DNA of 64,000 bases. Source: Eudorina sp. 2006-703-Eu-15 (Eukaryota > Chlorophyta > Chlorophyceae > Chlamydomonadales > Volvocaceae). The notes under the pieces are model-generated. The model searched no databases and was not told the origin of the DNA. It worked only from the letters and a program-made list of their open reading frames with translations. Where the stretch lies: the NCBI GenBank assembly GCA_003117195.1, contig BDSI01000143.1:166422-230421 (forward strand). The letters run 5' to 3'. The position numbers and the translations under genes are program-made. Below are positions 10,796-22,540 of this stretch, piece by piece. Numbering within the stretch: the stretch's first letter is position 1; each line of letters begins with the position of its first letter.

Positions 10796-12249
10796 ACGCG
10801 CGTCTCCTGCGCCGAGTCGGACCACACGCCGCACGCCGCAGCCGTTACCGTTACTCTGCCCCAACATCGCCGAAGAGCGACGACGGCGACTTCTTGAGCT
10901 CATTATCAACATCAATAAGACAAATTACGGAGGCGTCTCTGGATTCCTTGTATGCCTAGGCAGACCTCTTAAAGGGGGTGATACAGCCGCGCGCGCGCGC
11001 ACTGCCTATACGGCATGACGGCGCCGCGGCGCCTTCCGCGCAAACGTCGAGGCACGTGGTGGTGTTGGGCCGATCTCCTCCTCTGCCTCTGTGCCCGCCG
11101 CCGGCTTCGACTTCGGCCGCATTATCCTGACCGGTCCAAGGGCGCATAACACCTTTCTCTTGTCTGTCAACGCCGCACCATCTGGACCAGACACAACGGG
11201 CCGGGACAGTATGGCACCAAGGCACACCAGGGTCCATCCTGGGTATCGCAATGTTGCCCCACACCACGCCGCAGGCGGATGCGCTACGCTACGCCACACC
11301 ACACCACACCGCACAGTATCACACCCTGCGCAACCACATTCCCGTCCCGCATCAGTGGCGGCGGGCGGCTACCGCAGCCGCATCAGCCGCAGCAATCATT
11401 TCAGGGCGTTGCTCCCGCTGTTTCAGGGGCCTGTCCTTGCGATCCCAGTCCCAAACAATCGATGAAAAGGCCGCACATACGGGCAGCCGGTGCATGGGCA
11501 GCGGAATGCGACCCCCACAACCGACCACCCACTTCTGCGAACAAACCAACTGCCAGGGCCCTCACCGAGCCGTACAATAACACGGCCTGCGGACAGGGTT
11601 GGGATCAGAGCTGACTGCTCCAGCTGCGCATAGTGCCACACACAGCATTTCGCCGCTCAGACCGCCAACCGAGCCCGGGCCGGATCAGGTGCTCCCTGTA
11701 CGGCACTACAACTCTGTCGTACATCCCAACGGCATGTGACAAGGTGCTGCCGCTGCCGTTGCTGTTACCCCTCACAATCAAGGGCATCCCCCCGGGCGAT
11801 TGCGCCGGGCCTTGATCACACCTCTGGCGATATGTCGCCAATGCGCATCCCACGTCAGCGATCCATTTGCAGTACGCCGATCCGAGCAGCCGTACAGTTA
11901 TTTCAGCCGCACACAAGCCGTACAGACATAATAATAGGAGCCCAATGTGCATCGCATGGATCAATCCTGGTCGCAACCTGGCCGCTCGTGCTTGCCCCTG
12001 ATGGCTCGTCCAAACGGGCTCGTCCAAACGGACTTGTCATCTTATACACCAACTACCGTGACCCAAGATACCATGAGGCCCATCTTGTACGACGACGGTG
12101 TGCCGCCTGGGAAGGCGGACCCGCAGCATTCCCATTCCCATTCGGTACCACATTTGCACGGCCATGTTCCACATCGTTGCAAGACATCCCCCTCCGCATT
12201 CCAGAAACCCACATCACAAACGCATCTTATTGTGCCGCACCGCGCCCAT

Positions 12250-15200
12250 TCACCTGGCCAGAAGCCTTTCCAGGTCACGCTTCACCAAGTCCACGTCGAT
12301 CCGAGGCCCTGAGGCCCCCAACCCGCCGCCGCCGCCGCCGCCACTCGTTCCGCCGCCGCCCATCGTCGCATCCCCTGCCTCTGGACCCCTTCCCGCGCCG
12401 GCGGACGGCGAGGCGGCCCCGACCGACCGACGGGTCGCCAACGCGGGCGGCAGCGCCGGCGCGGCCCGCGGCGGCGCCGCTGCCGCCGCCGCCGACAGCG
12501 CCAACGCGGGCGGTGTGAGGCTGCGCCCCAGCTGAGACGCCCGGTACTCAGGCGAGGTCGTTGCGGTCGTGGCCGCAGCCGGAAAGGACGCCGAGGCGGG
12601 GCCCAGGACGCGGGACCCGGGCCGCCGCACCGCCCAGAGCTGTTCCTGCGGCGGCAGTGGCGGCGGCGGCGGCGACGACGACGACCCATGGGGCGGTCGC
12701 GAGCCCGCGGCGGCGGCGTGCTCGGCGGCGGCCGCGCTGCCAGTTCCGGCTGCGCCGCCGGTTGCGATGGCACCAGGCGATGCCGACAGCGGCCCCATGG
12801 GTTTGAAGAGCGACTGCAGGTAGCTGTCTTCGCTGCTGTCGCTGCTGTCAGAGCTGCTGCTGTCCCCAGGCTCCCCCGTCAATCGCCGGCGGCGGTGCAG
12901 GTACCGCGACGTGCAAGATGTCGATCGACGGTTGCGATCCGCCGGAAGCGGTCGCACGCCGCCGCCGTCGACGTGCGCCGCCGCGGATGCCGTACTCCAC
13001 GTCCCGGCGGCGGCGCCGCCGCTGCCGCCGCTGCTGCCGCGGCCGCCGCCGCCGTCGCTGGCGCAGGCACTGAGCTGTTCAGTAACTGAGATCGGTGCCG
13101 CCAATCGCTGCTGGTGCTGCTGCTGCTGCTGCTGGCCCTCCTCCTCCAGGGTTTCCAACCGGCTGCCCAGGCTGCCGTGCTTCTGGCCGTGTTGCGGCAC
13201 GCTCAGTCGCCGCTGCGAGCGACCAGCCAGGGTCCGAGGCGTCACGTCCGCCGCCGCCGCCGCCGCCGGCGGCGGCGTCACCATCATGGCCGGTGTGGAC
13301 GCCCTCTCGAAGAGCCCCGCCGCCGGCGCCGCCGCGGGCGGCTGCTGGTACGGCTGCTGGTACGACGGCAGCGGGGCATGAGTCACGGCCCAGTGCGTCG
13401 GCGACATGGGCGGCGGGTGCGGGTACAGTGGCGGGGGCTGGGCGATGAACTTGGGAGTCGCGCCGAAGCTGTTATGGCGGCGGGGGGCTGTCGTACTGCC
13501 GCCTGCGGCGGAGGACAAAGACGCCGCCGCCGCCGCCGACGCGGCGGTGCCGTGCCCGCGGCTGAGATCCTCATCGATCAAGGCTACGAGATTCTTCGCC
13601 GCCTCCAGCGCGGCGTCGGCGGATGAGCTCGACCGGCCGATGCCGCCGCTGCCAGCTGCTGGATGCAGCCCCGTCGGCGTCGGCGGCAACTCAAGCACGG
13701 ACGCCAGGCGCGGCCCGCCGGGCGCCGTCAGGCCGCCGCGCCGCACATGAAAGTTGTCCTCGCTCGAATCGCTGTCGGCGGCGCCGCCACTCACCGTCGT
13801 AGCTTTGCCATACTCTGCCGGCGGCGGTCGCGGTGGCTGCGGCGGCGACGGCACCTTGAAAGAGCCCGCCGGCGGGTCCTTGGTCATAGCCAGGGGCTCC
13901 GACAGACTCCGGTTCCTCCCAGAGTTCCCACGGGATAAACGGGAGTGCAGCGGCGTCGACGTCGGCACCGCAGCGGCGCCGCCGCCACGACGAGACTCGC
14001 CAGACAAGGGCGATGACAGGGCAGCGGCCAGATCCTCCGGCGTGGATCCCGAGTACGACATCGGGGAGCCCTGCCCGCTGGTCCCGGCCGACGCCGGCGG
14101 CGGCACGGATGGCGGCGACGGCGGCGGCGACGGCGTGAAGCTGCCGTACACAGGGGAGACGGCGGAGGAGGACGCAGAGCGGGGCCACTCGGGCGGCCTG
14201 GGCTGTAGCTGCGCATCGGGACCCACGGGGCGGAAGGCAGGGGTGAGGAGGTACGGCAGCATGCTGCCGGCACCGCGGTTGCGGACGGCCCGGGCGACGG
14301 AAGGCGGCATCATCGGGTGCGGTTAGAGACGACTGAGGGAGCGCTGTGCGGGAGCGAGGGTCGCTAACATCGCAAGGCCCACCTGCCCGCTCGGCCAAGT
14401 ACACAGATGCCTCTTTCTGTCGTCCACGCCAATGTGCACCTCGGAAGCACAAGCACGGCACCACCAGGGGCCAACCTGGACTGACGGGTTAACCGCCAAC
14501 GCACCCAACTGCCAACGGGCAACCACACGCATGCGATCCGCCCACATGGGCGCAGTCAGTCGTCATCCGTCATCTGGGTTTGGACACCTTGACCGCCCCG
14601 AGCGATTTGTTGGGGACAGCGCCCGCCAAACCCCTACACCCTACCCCCCAGGAACAGCCGTACCTCGGCCCGGCGCGGCATGGCGGCGGCGACGCCCTTC
14701 TCTCGCAGCAGCAGCTGCTGCTGCTGGTGCTGCTGTAGCTGCTGCTGCAGCTGCATCGCTGCCCGCTGCCGTGCGCCCGTGGCAGCGTGGCTATCAAAGG
14801 CCGCCGGGCCGGCGGTGGCGGGCCGCGAGGCCAACAACCGGCCAGGCGCCGCCGCCGCCGCGGCCGCCGCCACCGTCGGTGCCGCCGCCGCCGCCGACCG
14901 TCGGAGCGTCAGGTCCAGAAAGCCGACCAGGGTCTCGCCCGCGCCGCCGTCGCAGACGCCATCGCCACCGTCGCTGGCCCGCTTCTGCAATGACGACGGA
15001 CCGACTCTGGGCGTGTCCGACCGACCGCGCACAACCAGCACGTCACCCACGCCGCCGCGGTCGCTGTCGCTGCCACTGCCACCGCCACTGCCGCCAGAGT
15101 CGCTGCCGCCCCAGGCGCGGCGGCGGCCGCCGCCCTTATGGCGGCTGCGATGCTGTAAGACATGTAGCTCATCCAGATCGAGCGCCGACGGCGCCGCCGC

Positions 15201-17300
15201 GGCCGAAGTGGACGGCAGCGCGGCGTCCGCGACGACCAGGGTGACGTCGGCCACGCCAGCGGCGGCGGCGATGGGCGGCGACAGGACGTGGCCGAACGGC
15301 GACGCCGGCTGCCGGCTCCTGCCGCGCTCCCCTTCCCGCTCCCGCTCCATGGAAGATCGGAGCACCAGCTGCCGCGCACTCAACTCCGGGTCGGTGGATT
15401 CGCCCAAGCTACTGCCGTACCCGCTGCCGTGCCCGCCATTCGCCATGGCGACCGGCTGCGCGTCGTCGCCGGCGTGACTCTCCTCGCCTCCGCCGCCGCC
15501 AGGCGGCTTGCGTTTGCCGACGACGTTGACCGGGGCGCTTCTGGCCCCTAGCACCCCGCCCGCGGTCGCCACGAGCTGGCGCAGCGTCAGCTCCAACAGC
15601 TGCTCGCGCTCCTCCTCGGCGCTCTCCTCCCCCGAGCCAGCGGCGCCCGCCCCGGCCGCGGCCCCGCCACCGCCGCCGCCGCCGACCCCGTCCCCGCCGC
15701 CGCCACACCCGACGGGAACCGCCCGACCCACATCGCAGGATCGCGTCCTGCGGCCGTCGAGCCGAATCCCAATCGCGGCCGGCTCCACCCCGCCGCCGCC
15801 GGCGCCGCCGCGGCCATCGCCGCCGCCGCCGTCATTGGCCGGCGGCAGTCCCGCGGCCCCCGCCGCGGCTCCCGCAGGAGCAGCGCGCACGCCCATCAGT
15901 ATCACCGTCCCGTCGCCCGAGGCGCTGTCTCTTGACAACCCCGTCGGGCTCCCCGTCCCCCTCGACTCCGCAGATGTAGAAATCTCTTCCCCTGGGTCTG
16001 CTTCAAAAGGCTGCGGCGACGCCAGCGCGGGCAGGAGGTCCGCGGCCCTGGCATCGGCGACGGCCTCCGACGCGAGTGCGTTAGATTCTGCCGTACAGCT
16101 CCCGGGCATCGGCGTCGCCGAAATCAGCAGCAGCAGCTCCTGGACGCTCTGCTCATCAAATCGTTTTTGCTGCAGTGAGCCCGCGTCCGGCACAGACGCA
16201 GGCAGCGACGGCGGCGGCGGCGGCGACGGAAGTCGCGACAGGAGCAGGAGCGCCGAGTTGTTGCTGTTGCCGTGCTCGTCCAGCCGCGTGCCGTCAGCGG
16301 CGCCGTGTCCGTACAGCTCCCGATCGTACCGCAACTCCCCGGAGCCGCTGCCGCCGGTGTTGACTGTGGCTGCGGCGGCGGCGGCGTTGCTGCTGCACAC
16401 GCTGTCAATGCGGTGCAGCAACCGGTTGATCCGGCGCTCGCTGACGGTCCGCAGCGCGGCGGTCGGCGGCGCGGCACTGGGCAGGCCGCTGGCGCTGGTC
16501 CGGGCCCGTGGGAGAAACGGCGTGCTGCCGGCGGCGGGGGCGGCGGCGGCAGCGGCGGGAGCGGCGGGAGCGGCAGCGACCGGCGAGCGCATGCGGAAGG
16601 ACCTCACGGACGAGACCAGCGGCGAGGCAAAGGCGGCCGGGTTGACGGGCGCGGAGGTGGTGGGCTGCACCAGGGCTGACAGCGCCGGCGCCGGCAGGGA
16701 GCTGGCGGCGAGGTACGCGGACGGCGCGGCGGGCGGCGAGGAGCCACTGGGCGGCGAGTCCGATGATCTGGCGGCGGCTGCAGCGGCGGCGACAGCGGCA
16801 GTGTAGAGCGCAGCGGCGAACGGCGTCTCCGTACTCGCAGTGCTTTCGGACGGCCGCTTGGTGGTGCCGGCGACGCCATCGTTAGGAGATGGGGACGAAG
16901 GGCTGCTGCCATGGCTGCTGGGGACGGCCCCGGCAGGCTCCAGGGAGGAGTTCCGACCGAGCTGGCGGGACCTGATGTGGGTCGCAGCTGGGTTGACCGT
17001 CGGAGTGCTTGGAGAGGATGAGAGGAGCGGGGGGGTGGGTCCGGACTGGGGTGCGGCGGCAGGGGGCGTTGCTGAGGCCGACAACACACCTGGGGGCCCG
17101 GCTAAGGCGTCCGGGAAGTATTCTGGTTTAGTGGAGCCGAGCCATAGGGATCTGGCGCTGGTGGTGCCGGGGGCGAGGGTGGCAGTCGCCGTCCGACCGG
17201 AGTCGGGATAGACGTGAAGCGAGTTGGTGGGCACGACGAAGGCGGGGGCGCCGATGCCAGGGCCAGCGTCGACAGCGCAATCCGTCGCGCTGCGCGACAT
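12250..17300 (-). CDS. Very large Ser/Ala/Gly/Pro-rich low-complexity protein, unknown function
   Basis: Two long minus-strand open stretches and a small linking exon can be joined in phase: about 17300-14640, 14475-14383 and 14208-12250, giving more than 1,500 residues. The linking exon encodes VGPWWCRACASEVHIGVDDR and a following HLC, so it carries several Cys/His residues. The rest is mostly poly-Ala, poly-Gly, poly-Gln (near 13110 and 14720), Pro-rich and phospho-Ser-like segments, with acidic Ser clusters such as SSSSDSSDSSEDS. The C-terminus is a charged helix, DVDLVKRDLERLLAR. I recognise no catalytic domain. The first in-frame ATG is at 17300, but an acceptor-like CAG near 17372 suggests a further 5' exon. 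If the link is wrong, these are two adjacent genes. Such proteins in volvocine algae are often regulatory scaffolds or kinase-associated; that is only analogy. The plus strand shows long shadow frames because of the GC bias. Confidence 0.5.
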
Positions 17301-17390
17301 GCCGTGCAACTCGCCGCAAGCAAGTTGGACGCTTCTGGGGGAGCTGCTGTCACATCGCCTGCGAATGGGATGGCGTGCCAGACGAGCCAA

Positions 17391-18173
17391 GAGTCGGTGG
17401 ACAATATCGAAGAAGGTTGCATAATGCTTTTAAGTTTTGACTCTCTTATAAGACAATTTGGAAAACCCATACCAGTGAATGGCACAAGCAGGAACGAAAC
17501 TAGACAGAGCAACTTTGCCCGAATACTAAGCGCGACGCCGTTGGCGTGCAAATATCGACCAAATGAACAGAAATGAGCACTAGTAATCAAAACGCGTGTC
17601 CAATGCTAATGCACGACCTATACCGACGGGTGACTGCGGCTCTGTCACGCCGTAGACGAAAGCCGAAACCCTTTCCTTCATGTCCCGCGGCACCAATAGC
17701 TGACTATAGAAATTCGCTCATATGGGTAAACCAATGCTCTGTCAGAGCCACCGTTACGCACCAAGAAAGGCTTTCGATTTGAGAAGTGCAGAGTTCCTGA
17801 ACGATAAATTTGCAGCAGGTCTGCGCTACCTAAATAATTGACCTAGTAATGAAGAGGAATCTGCTCCCTAGTTGCAGCCACCAGACCTAGCTGTGGGTCC
17901 CGCACCCATTCAGGCTGGACACATCGGCGCTGAACAGTTACGCAGAACAAGATTCCGACAAGGCTTGTGTGAACGAATCCTTATCCGCTTGAAGGTCTTG
18001 TCATAATGGGCCTGTTTTCAAAGTAGGAAACTTGTACTGCTTCATTCCCGTACGGCACTCCAATTGTCAAACAAAACTTCGCAACTAATTGCGCTATGGT
18101 GAGCCATCCTCATCACATCGGTAGTGATCGAAGGGGTGTGCAAGGCTTGGTGCGCTGGTAATCATCGACAGCC
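17391..18173. promoter_or_regulatory. Divergent intergenic/promoter region
   Basis: A markedly AT-richer stretch lies between the 5' end of the minus-strand low-complexity gene and the 5' end of the plus-strand reductase gene. It probably holds both promoters and 5' leaders. No specific element is identified beyond the change in composition. Confidence 0.45.
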
Positions 18174-21100
18174 ATGGCTACCGCTATTACGTTCTGCAGC
18201 GGCGTCACGCCTGCGGCCCTGGGCAAGCGCAAATCCCATGCTAAGGACCGTCTCCAAACAAATCATGCATGGGTCCAGTGCCGATCGGCACGCGGCATCG
18301 CACCCTCGCCCTTCTCGACCGGCGCCCGTGCCGTTCCGCGCCGACACGTGGGCCTGACTCCCCGCCGACACGGCGCCTGCCCCCTGGTGTGCCAAACAGC
18401 TCTTGTCGAGGCCGCTCCTGGGAAGACTGTATTGGGCTTCGTCGGCATCGGAATCATGGGCCTGGCGATGGTGAGCAGTGCGCGTGTGGACCCCGCAAGC
18501 TTCACAGCGCCGAGTCAGGAAGGAAAGCACCACAACCGTCAGCACGGCATCCCCTTCCGCGGTTGCTCCCACCTGTGACGTTACACGGGAAATGCCGCCC
18601 GCAGCAAACATCCGTATGTGTGACCGCTCTCGCGCAGTTCATCTTTACCTCTATCGATTCCCTATACCCTCGCCGGGACTCCCCGTGTGGTGTCGTTCCC
18701 TCGACTTCGTGCTCTGGTCAGCACGATAAGAGTGGGCGCACTGCGTGCTGCGTATAGGAGATTGGAAGCCGCGCCCCGTGGATGTTAATGCTGTAGTATG
18801 TCCTGCTCAAGCTTACCGCACCCAATGGTAACTGATTTTGCTGTAACTGCCGCGTGTCCGCCTTCCGCCACCGCCGCCGCCGGACGTTGATGTGCGGCCG
18901 CGAACCTTCCAGACCCGCAACCTGCTCAAGGCGGGCTATGAGGTGGTGATCTGGAACCGCAACCCGGACAAGTGCAAGGCGCTGGAGGCGGAGGGCGCTA
19001 AGGTGGGGCGAGGGCGTTAAGTTGGGGCGAGCGCGGTCAGGGTGAGTGGCGGGTGGCGGGTCACCCTTTCAAGAACAGCCAGGAGCAGCAGCGCTTGTCA
19101 AGGAGCTGGACAGGAGCGGAGGCCCCTTAGGTATCCTTAGTCGGCACATCTCCGGCAGGGCTTCTGTGTTTCCGGCAAAGCGGATCGGTCCCCGTTGCCC
19201 CACTGTGCCGTCACCGTTGCCACCTCCTGAATGTCCTGGAAGCACTAGAAGCATGTGGAAGCATCTGGAAGCACTAGAAGCATCTGGAAGCATGTGGAAG
19301 CACCTGCCGGCACTCCCGAACATGGCGGTGCGGCGCGGCATCGCACCTCGGCACAGCTGATATGTCCTGCCTCCCCGCCGGCCGCGTACGTATACTGAGT
19401 TCTGCTGGGTGTGCCTGGGGTCGTTCTTCGGGTTTATTTCTTTTTTTCAATTTAACTCCCCGCCGGCCCGCACTTCTCCCGCGGCGCGGCCCTCCAACAG
19501 GTAGCCGCCACGCCGCGGGAAGTGGCCGCCGCCGCCACCTACACCTTCGCGATGCTGGCGGACCCGGAGGCGGCGCTGGAGGTGGCGATCAAGCCGGACG
19601 GGGTCGTAGCGGGTGGGTGGGACCCCGTCCTTCTGGGTCCGCGGAGCGGAAGAGACCCATGGGCCCCGAAACCCGCGCGGAATGCCGAATACCCAGGACA
19701 CCGCCCAGCACGGGTCACGCGGCAGGGAATCGGTTGAAAACTCACTCACCAAAATGCACCATATGCGATTTTTGACGCTGTTGCCCGAAACGATGATGTC
19801 CGTGGATGCAAACGATTGGCTGGTCACTGGGAGGGGGTCGAGTCAGCGGAGACTGACCCGTCACGGTCCATCCCAGACTTCCGCTGCTGGACCTCGCCTC
19901 GGAGGCCCTCGGAGGCCCTCGGAGGCCCTCGGAGGCCCTCGGTGGGCCCTCCTCCCGTGGGTTCAAATCTCGTGTGCTGAGCTGCTCGCCACCACGCCCG
20001 CACCCGACACACCGAAGCCCCTACACATCCAAGCCCGACACGCGGGCTCGGTGGGTCGGGTCGTCCGCTCCCACCCTCACCTCACCCGCGCCTTCGCCGC
20101 CCCAGGCCTGGCCCCCGGTAAGGGCTACGTGGACGTCAGCACGGTGGACGCCGCCACCTCCCAGGCCATCGCCGCCGCGGTGCGAGCCGCGGGGGCTGCC
20201 TTCCTGGAGGCACCCGTGTCCGGCAGCAAGGGCCCGGCGGAGCAGGGCAAGCTCATCTTCCTCACCGCGGGTGGGGCGGTGGCTGGCGCGCGTGGGAGGT
20301 CGGGATGGGTGGCTGGCGGGATGGGTGGCTGGCGGGATGGGTGGCTGGCGGGATGGGTGGCTGGCGGGATGGTTGGTTGGCGGGATGGGTGACTGGCGGG
20401 ATGGGTGGCTGGCGGGATGAGAGCTGCTGTTGTCTCTGCTTAGGAGGGACCCAAGCGGCTCCCCCTGGAGGGATCAGCAGTCCGAGTGGCAGACGCAGTG
20501 GAAGGTGGTGCACCCAAGGCCTATTGCCCCGGGGTCCGTACTCCTGTCCCCCTCCCTGCTCCGGTCCCCACAGGCGACTCACTTGCCTCCAGACGTCAGC
20601 GCCGCCCATCCTGTATGCCCCACTATTAGAATCCCGCGGACGCTCCTCCCGCCCCTGCCCCGCCCCGCCCCTGCCCCGCCCCTGGCCCCTGGCCCCTGGC
20701 CCCTGGCCCCGCCCCTGCCCGCGCAGGCGACGAGGAGCTGTTCACGGCTGTGGCCCCCTCCCTGGACGTGATGGGCAAGGCCAAGTTCTTCCTGGGTCAG
20801 GAGGGCGCGGGCGCCAACATGAAGCTGGTGGTCAACATGGTGGGGCCGGACGAGCGGACGGCTGTGGGGGGCGGGGGTGTGGAGGGAGGCTGTAGGGAAG
20901 GGGTGGAGTGGCGGGGTGACAGAAGGAGGTGGAGCGGCGGAGCAGGCGAGGGACGCGGCGGGCCACGCGTTCGGAACGGGCCGGAATGAACGTGCGGTAT
21001 CCATGATGTGCGTTCCTATCCTCCTCGTTCCTCCTCGTTCCGATGGTGCTGCTAGCGCCAGGCGGACTCTGCGGCCGCGTTGTGTCCTCTCGTAGTCTCA

Positions 21101-22540
21101 ATCTTCTGGCGGCTTACCGCGCGCATCGGACGGACACCGTACTCCGTCCCGTGCCATCATGTCATGTCGGCGGGTGCAGGTCATGGGCGCCATGATGACC
21201 AGCTTCGCGGAGGGCCTCGCGCTGGCCGATAAGGTACGGCACTGTACGGCATTTCAGAGCGTCATGCCATCGCCCGTGCCATGTCCGTGCTGTCGGCCGC
21301 AGCCGGGAGCGCTTCAGGCACCGCACCGCACCGCACCGCACCGCACAGCCCCTGCCGCCGCCGACGGGACGGGGGGCGCGTCGCCACGGCCGCAGCCACC
21401 ATATGCGGCAAGCCTCTTGAGCTGAGGCGAGCTGGACTGTGTATCGACCTTGGTTGGCTCTGCCCCGCCGTGTAGTAATTAATGTACCATGGATCCGGAC
21501 CCACGGGTCAGGCGTTTGTCGTGTCGCGCTTCTCTCCCCATCAGCCTCCAAATCCTGGGCCCTGCCCCACCCAAACCACCAAGAAACCCGCCCCGAACGC
21601 GCACCCACCTCACCCCCGTCCCTCCCAACACACACAACCCGGCAGGTGGGCCTGAAGCAGCAGGATGTGATCGACGTGGTGGCCTTGGGCGCCATCGCCG
21701 CGCCCATGTTCGCGCTCAAGGGCCCCGCCATGGCCGCCCGCACCTACAACCCCGCATTCCCGCTCAAGCACCAGCAGAAGGATATTCGACTGGCGCTGGC
21801 GCTGGGGTGAGTTGAGTGCGGAGGGAGTGCCGGAGGGCTGGGGGCCGGCTGGGGGCGGGTACGGCTGCAGCTACTGGTGCGGGATGGCGCTGGGGCAGGT
21901 GGCGCCAGTGGGAGCTGGGAGGGGAGGGCGGGGGACGGGACTGGAGCCGGTAGTGGTGGTTGTTGGGTGTGTGTGTAAAAGAATCTGTTGTTGAGTGTTT
22001 TGAAATTAAACCCGCCCGACCGAACCTGTTGTTGGGTGTGTTTAGAGAAGAGACCTGTGTGTTGCTTAGGTAGGCAGAGCAGGAGTGCGTGACTGCGCAG
22101 GCGGATTAGCGCCCGAAGGTTGCCCGTATGCGTATAAAATATACCCATTGCCCGACCCATAGGTAGGGCGCCACCAGTCTGCTCCTTGACGCCCGCGCCC
22201 TTAAGCCGCCGCGCGATACCGTCACCCCTCCCCGCCTCAACCTTCCCCGCCTCAACCCTCCCTGCACCGCGCCGCCGTGACCTAGTCACCCTGCTCCCTC
22301 GGCTCTCCCCGCTCCCCCGGCTCCCCCTGCTGACCCAAATCCAAATCCAAAACCCAAATCCAAACCCAAACCCAAAACCCAAATCACCGACCGAGTGCCA
22401 GGGATGAGGTGGCTCAGCCGCTGCCTATGGCCGCCGCTGCCAACGCGCTGTATATTGCGGCGAGGCGCCAGGGCCTGGGCGACGCGGACTTTTCGGCCGT
22501 CATGGAGGCGGTGGCGGAGCAGTCGGCGGAGAAGAAATGA
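18174..22540 (+). CDS. GLYR: Glyoxylate/succinic semialdehyde reductase, organelle-targeted (beta-hydroxyacid dehydrogenase family)
   Basis: NADPH-dependent reductase that in plants converts glyoxylate to glycolate and succinic semialdehyde to 4-hydroxybutyrate. Eight exons join in phase: 18174-18470, 18913-19002, 19501-19612, 20106-20270, 20727-20839, 21180-21233, 21646-21806, 22402-22540 (376 residues). The first 80 or so residues are basic and Ser/Ala-rich with almost no acid, so a transit peptide to plastid or mitochondrion is likely, as in plant GLYR2. Then come the Rossmann motif GFVGIGIMG (ending about residue 97), substrate-site Ser178 in [16 protein letters not shown] (203-208), and catalytic Lys254 and Asn258 in [10 protein letters not shown]. 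The C-terminal [10 protein letters not shown] block matches plant GLYR closely. ATG 18174 has a good context (GCCATGGC). Introns of 340 to 600 bp hold tandem repeats but no other gene. No key residue is missing. Confidence 0.95.
19238..19306. repeat. 10-bp microsatellite-like repeat in GLYR intron 2
   Basis: Units of the form GAAGCATCTG and GAAGCACTAG alternate about seven times. Confidence 0.8.
19900..19942. repeat. 10-bp tandem repeat in GLYR intron 3
   Basis: The unit CGGAGGCCCT is repeated about four times. Confidence 0.85.
20305..20420. repeat. 16-bp minisatellite in GLYR intron 4
   Basis: About seven units of GGGTGGCTGGCGGGAT are visible directly, with minor variants. The open frames across it are artefacts of the repeat. 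Confidence 0.92.
22098..22162 (+). repeat. Dispersed repeat of about 62 bp in GLYR intron 7
   Basis: It aligns with the complement of 10487-10552 through GCGCCC, CCCGTATGCGT and CGACCCATA. It may be a remnant of a short non-autonomous element. Confidence 0.4.

Larger units (their letters stand above)
9839..12249. other. Intergenic DNA without a confident gene
   Basis: It contains the second dispersed-repeat copy, a 14-bp minisatellite and several simple GC-rich tracts. A plus-strand stretch ending at 10959 reads as a Ser/Asp-rich C-terminus in one frame and has a possible CAG acceptor near 10849. No upstream exon could be joined to it, so it is not called a gene. Confidence 0.45.

Noticed and set aside
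12561..16806. Long plus-strand open frames opposite the minus-strand low-complexity gene
   Set aside because: They arise from the GC-rich third positions and homopolymer codons of the minus-strand gene, and encode only Arg/Ala/Pro-rich shadows.
19955..19985. B-box-like GGTTCAAATC in a GLYR intron, as for a tRNA gene or SINE
   Set aside because: No A-box at the right distance and no cloverleaf can be drawn around it.
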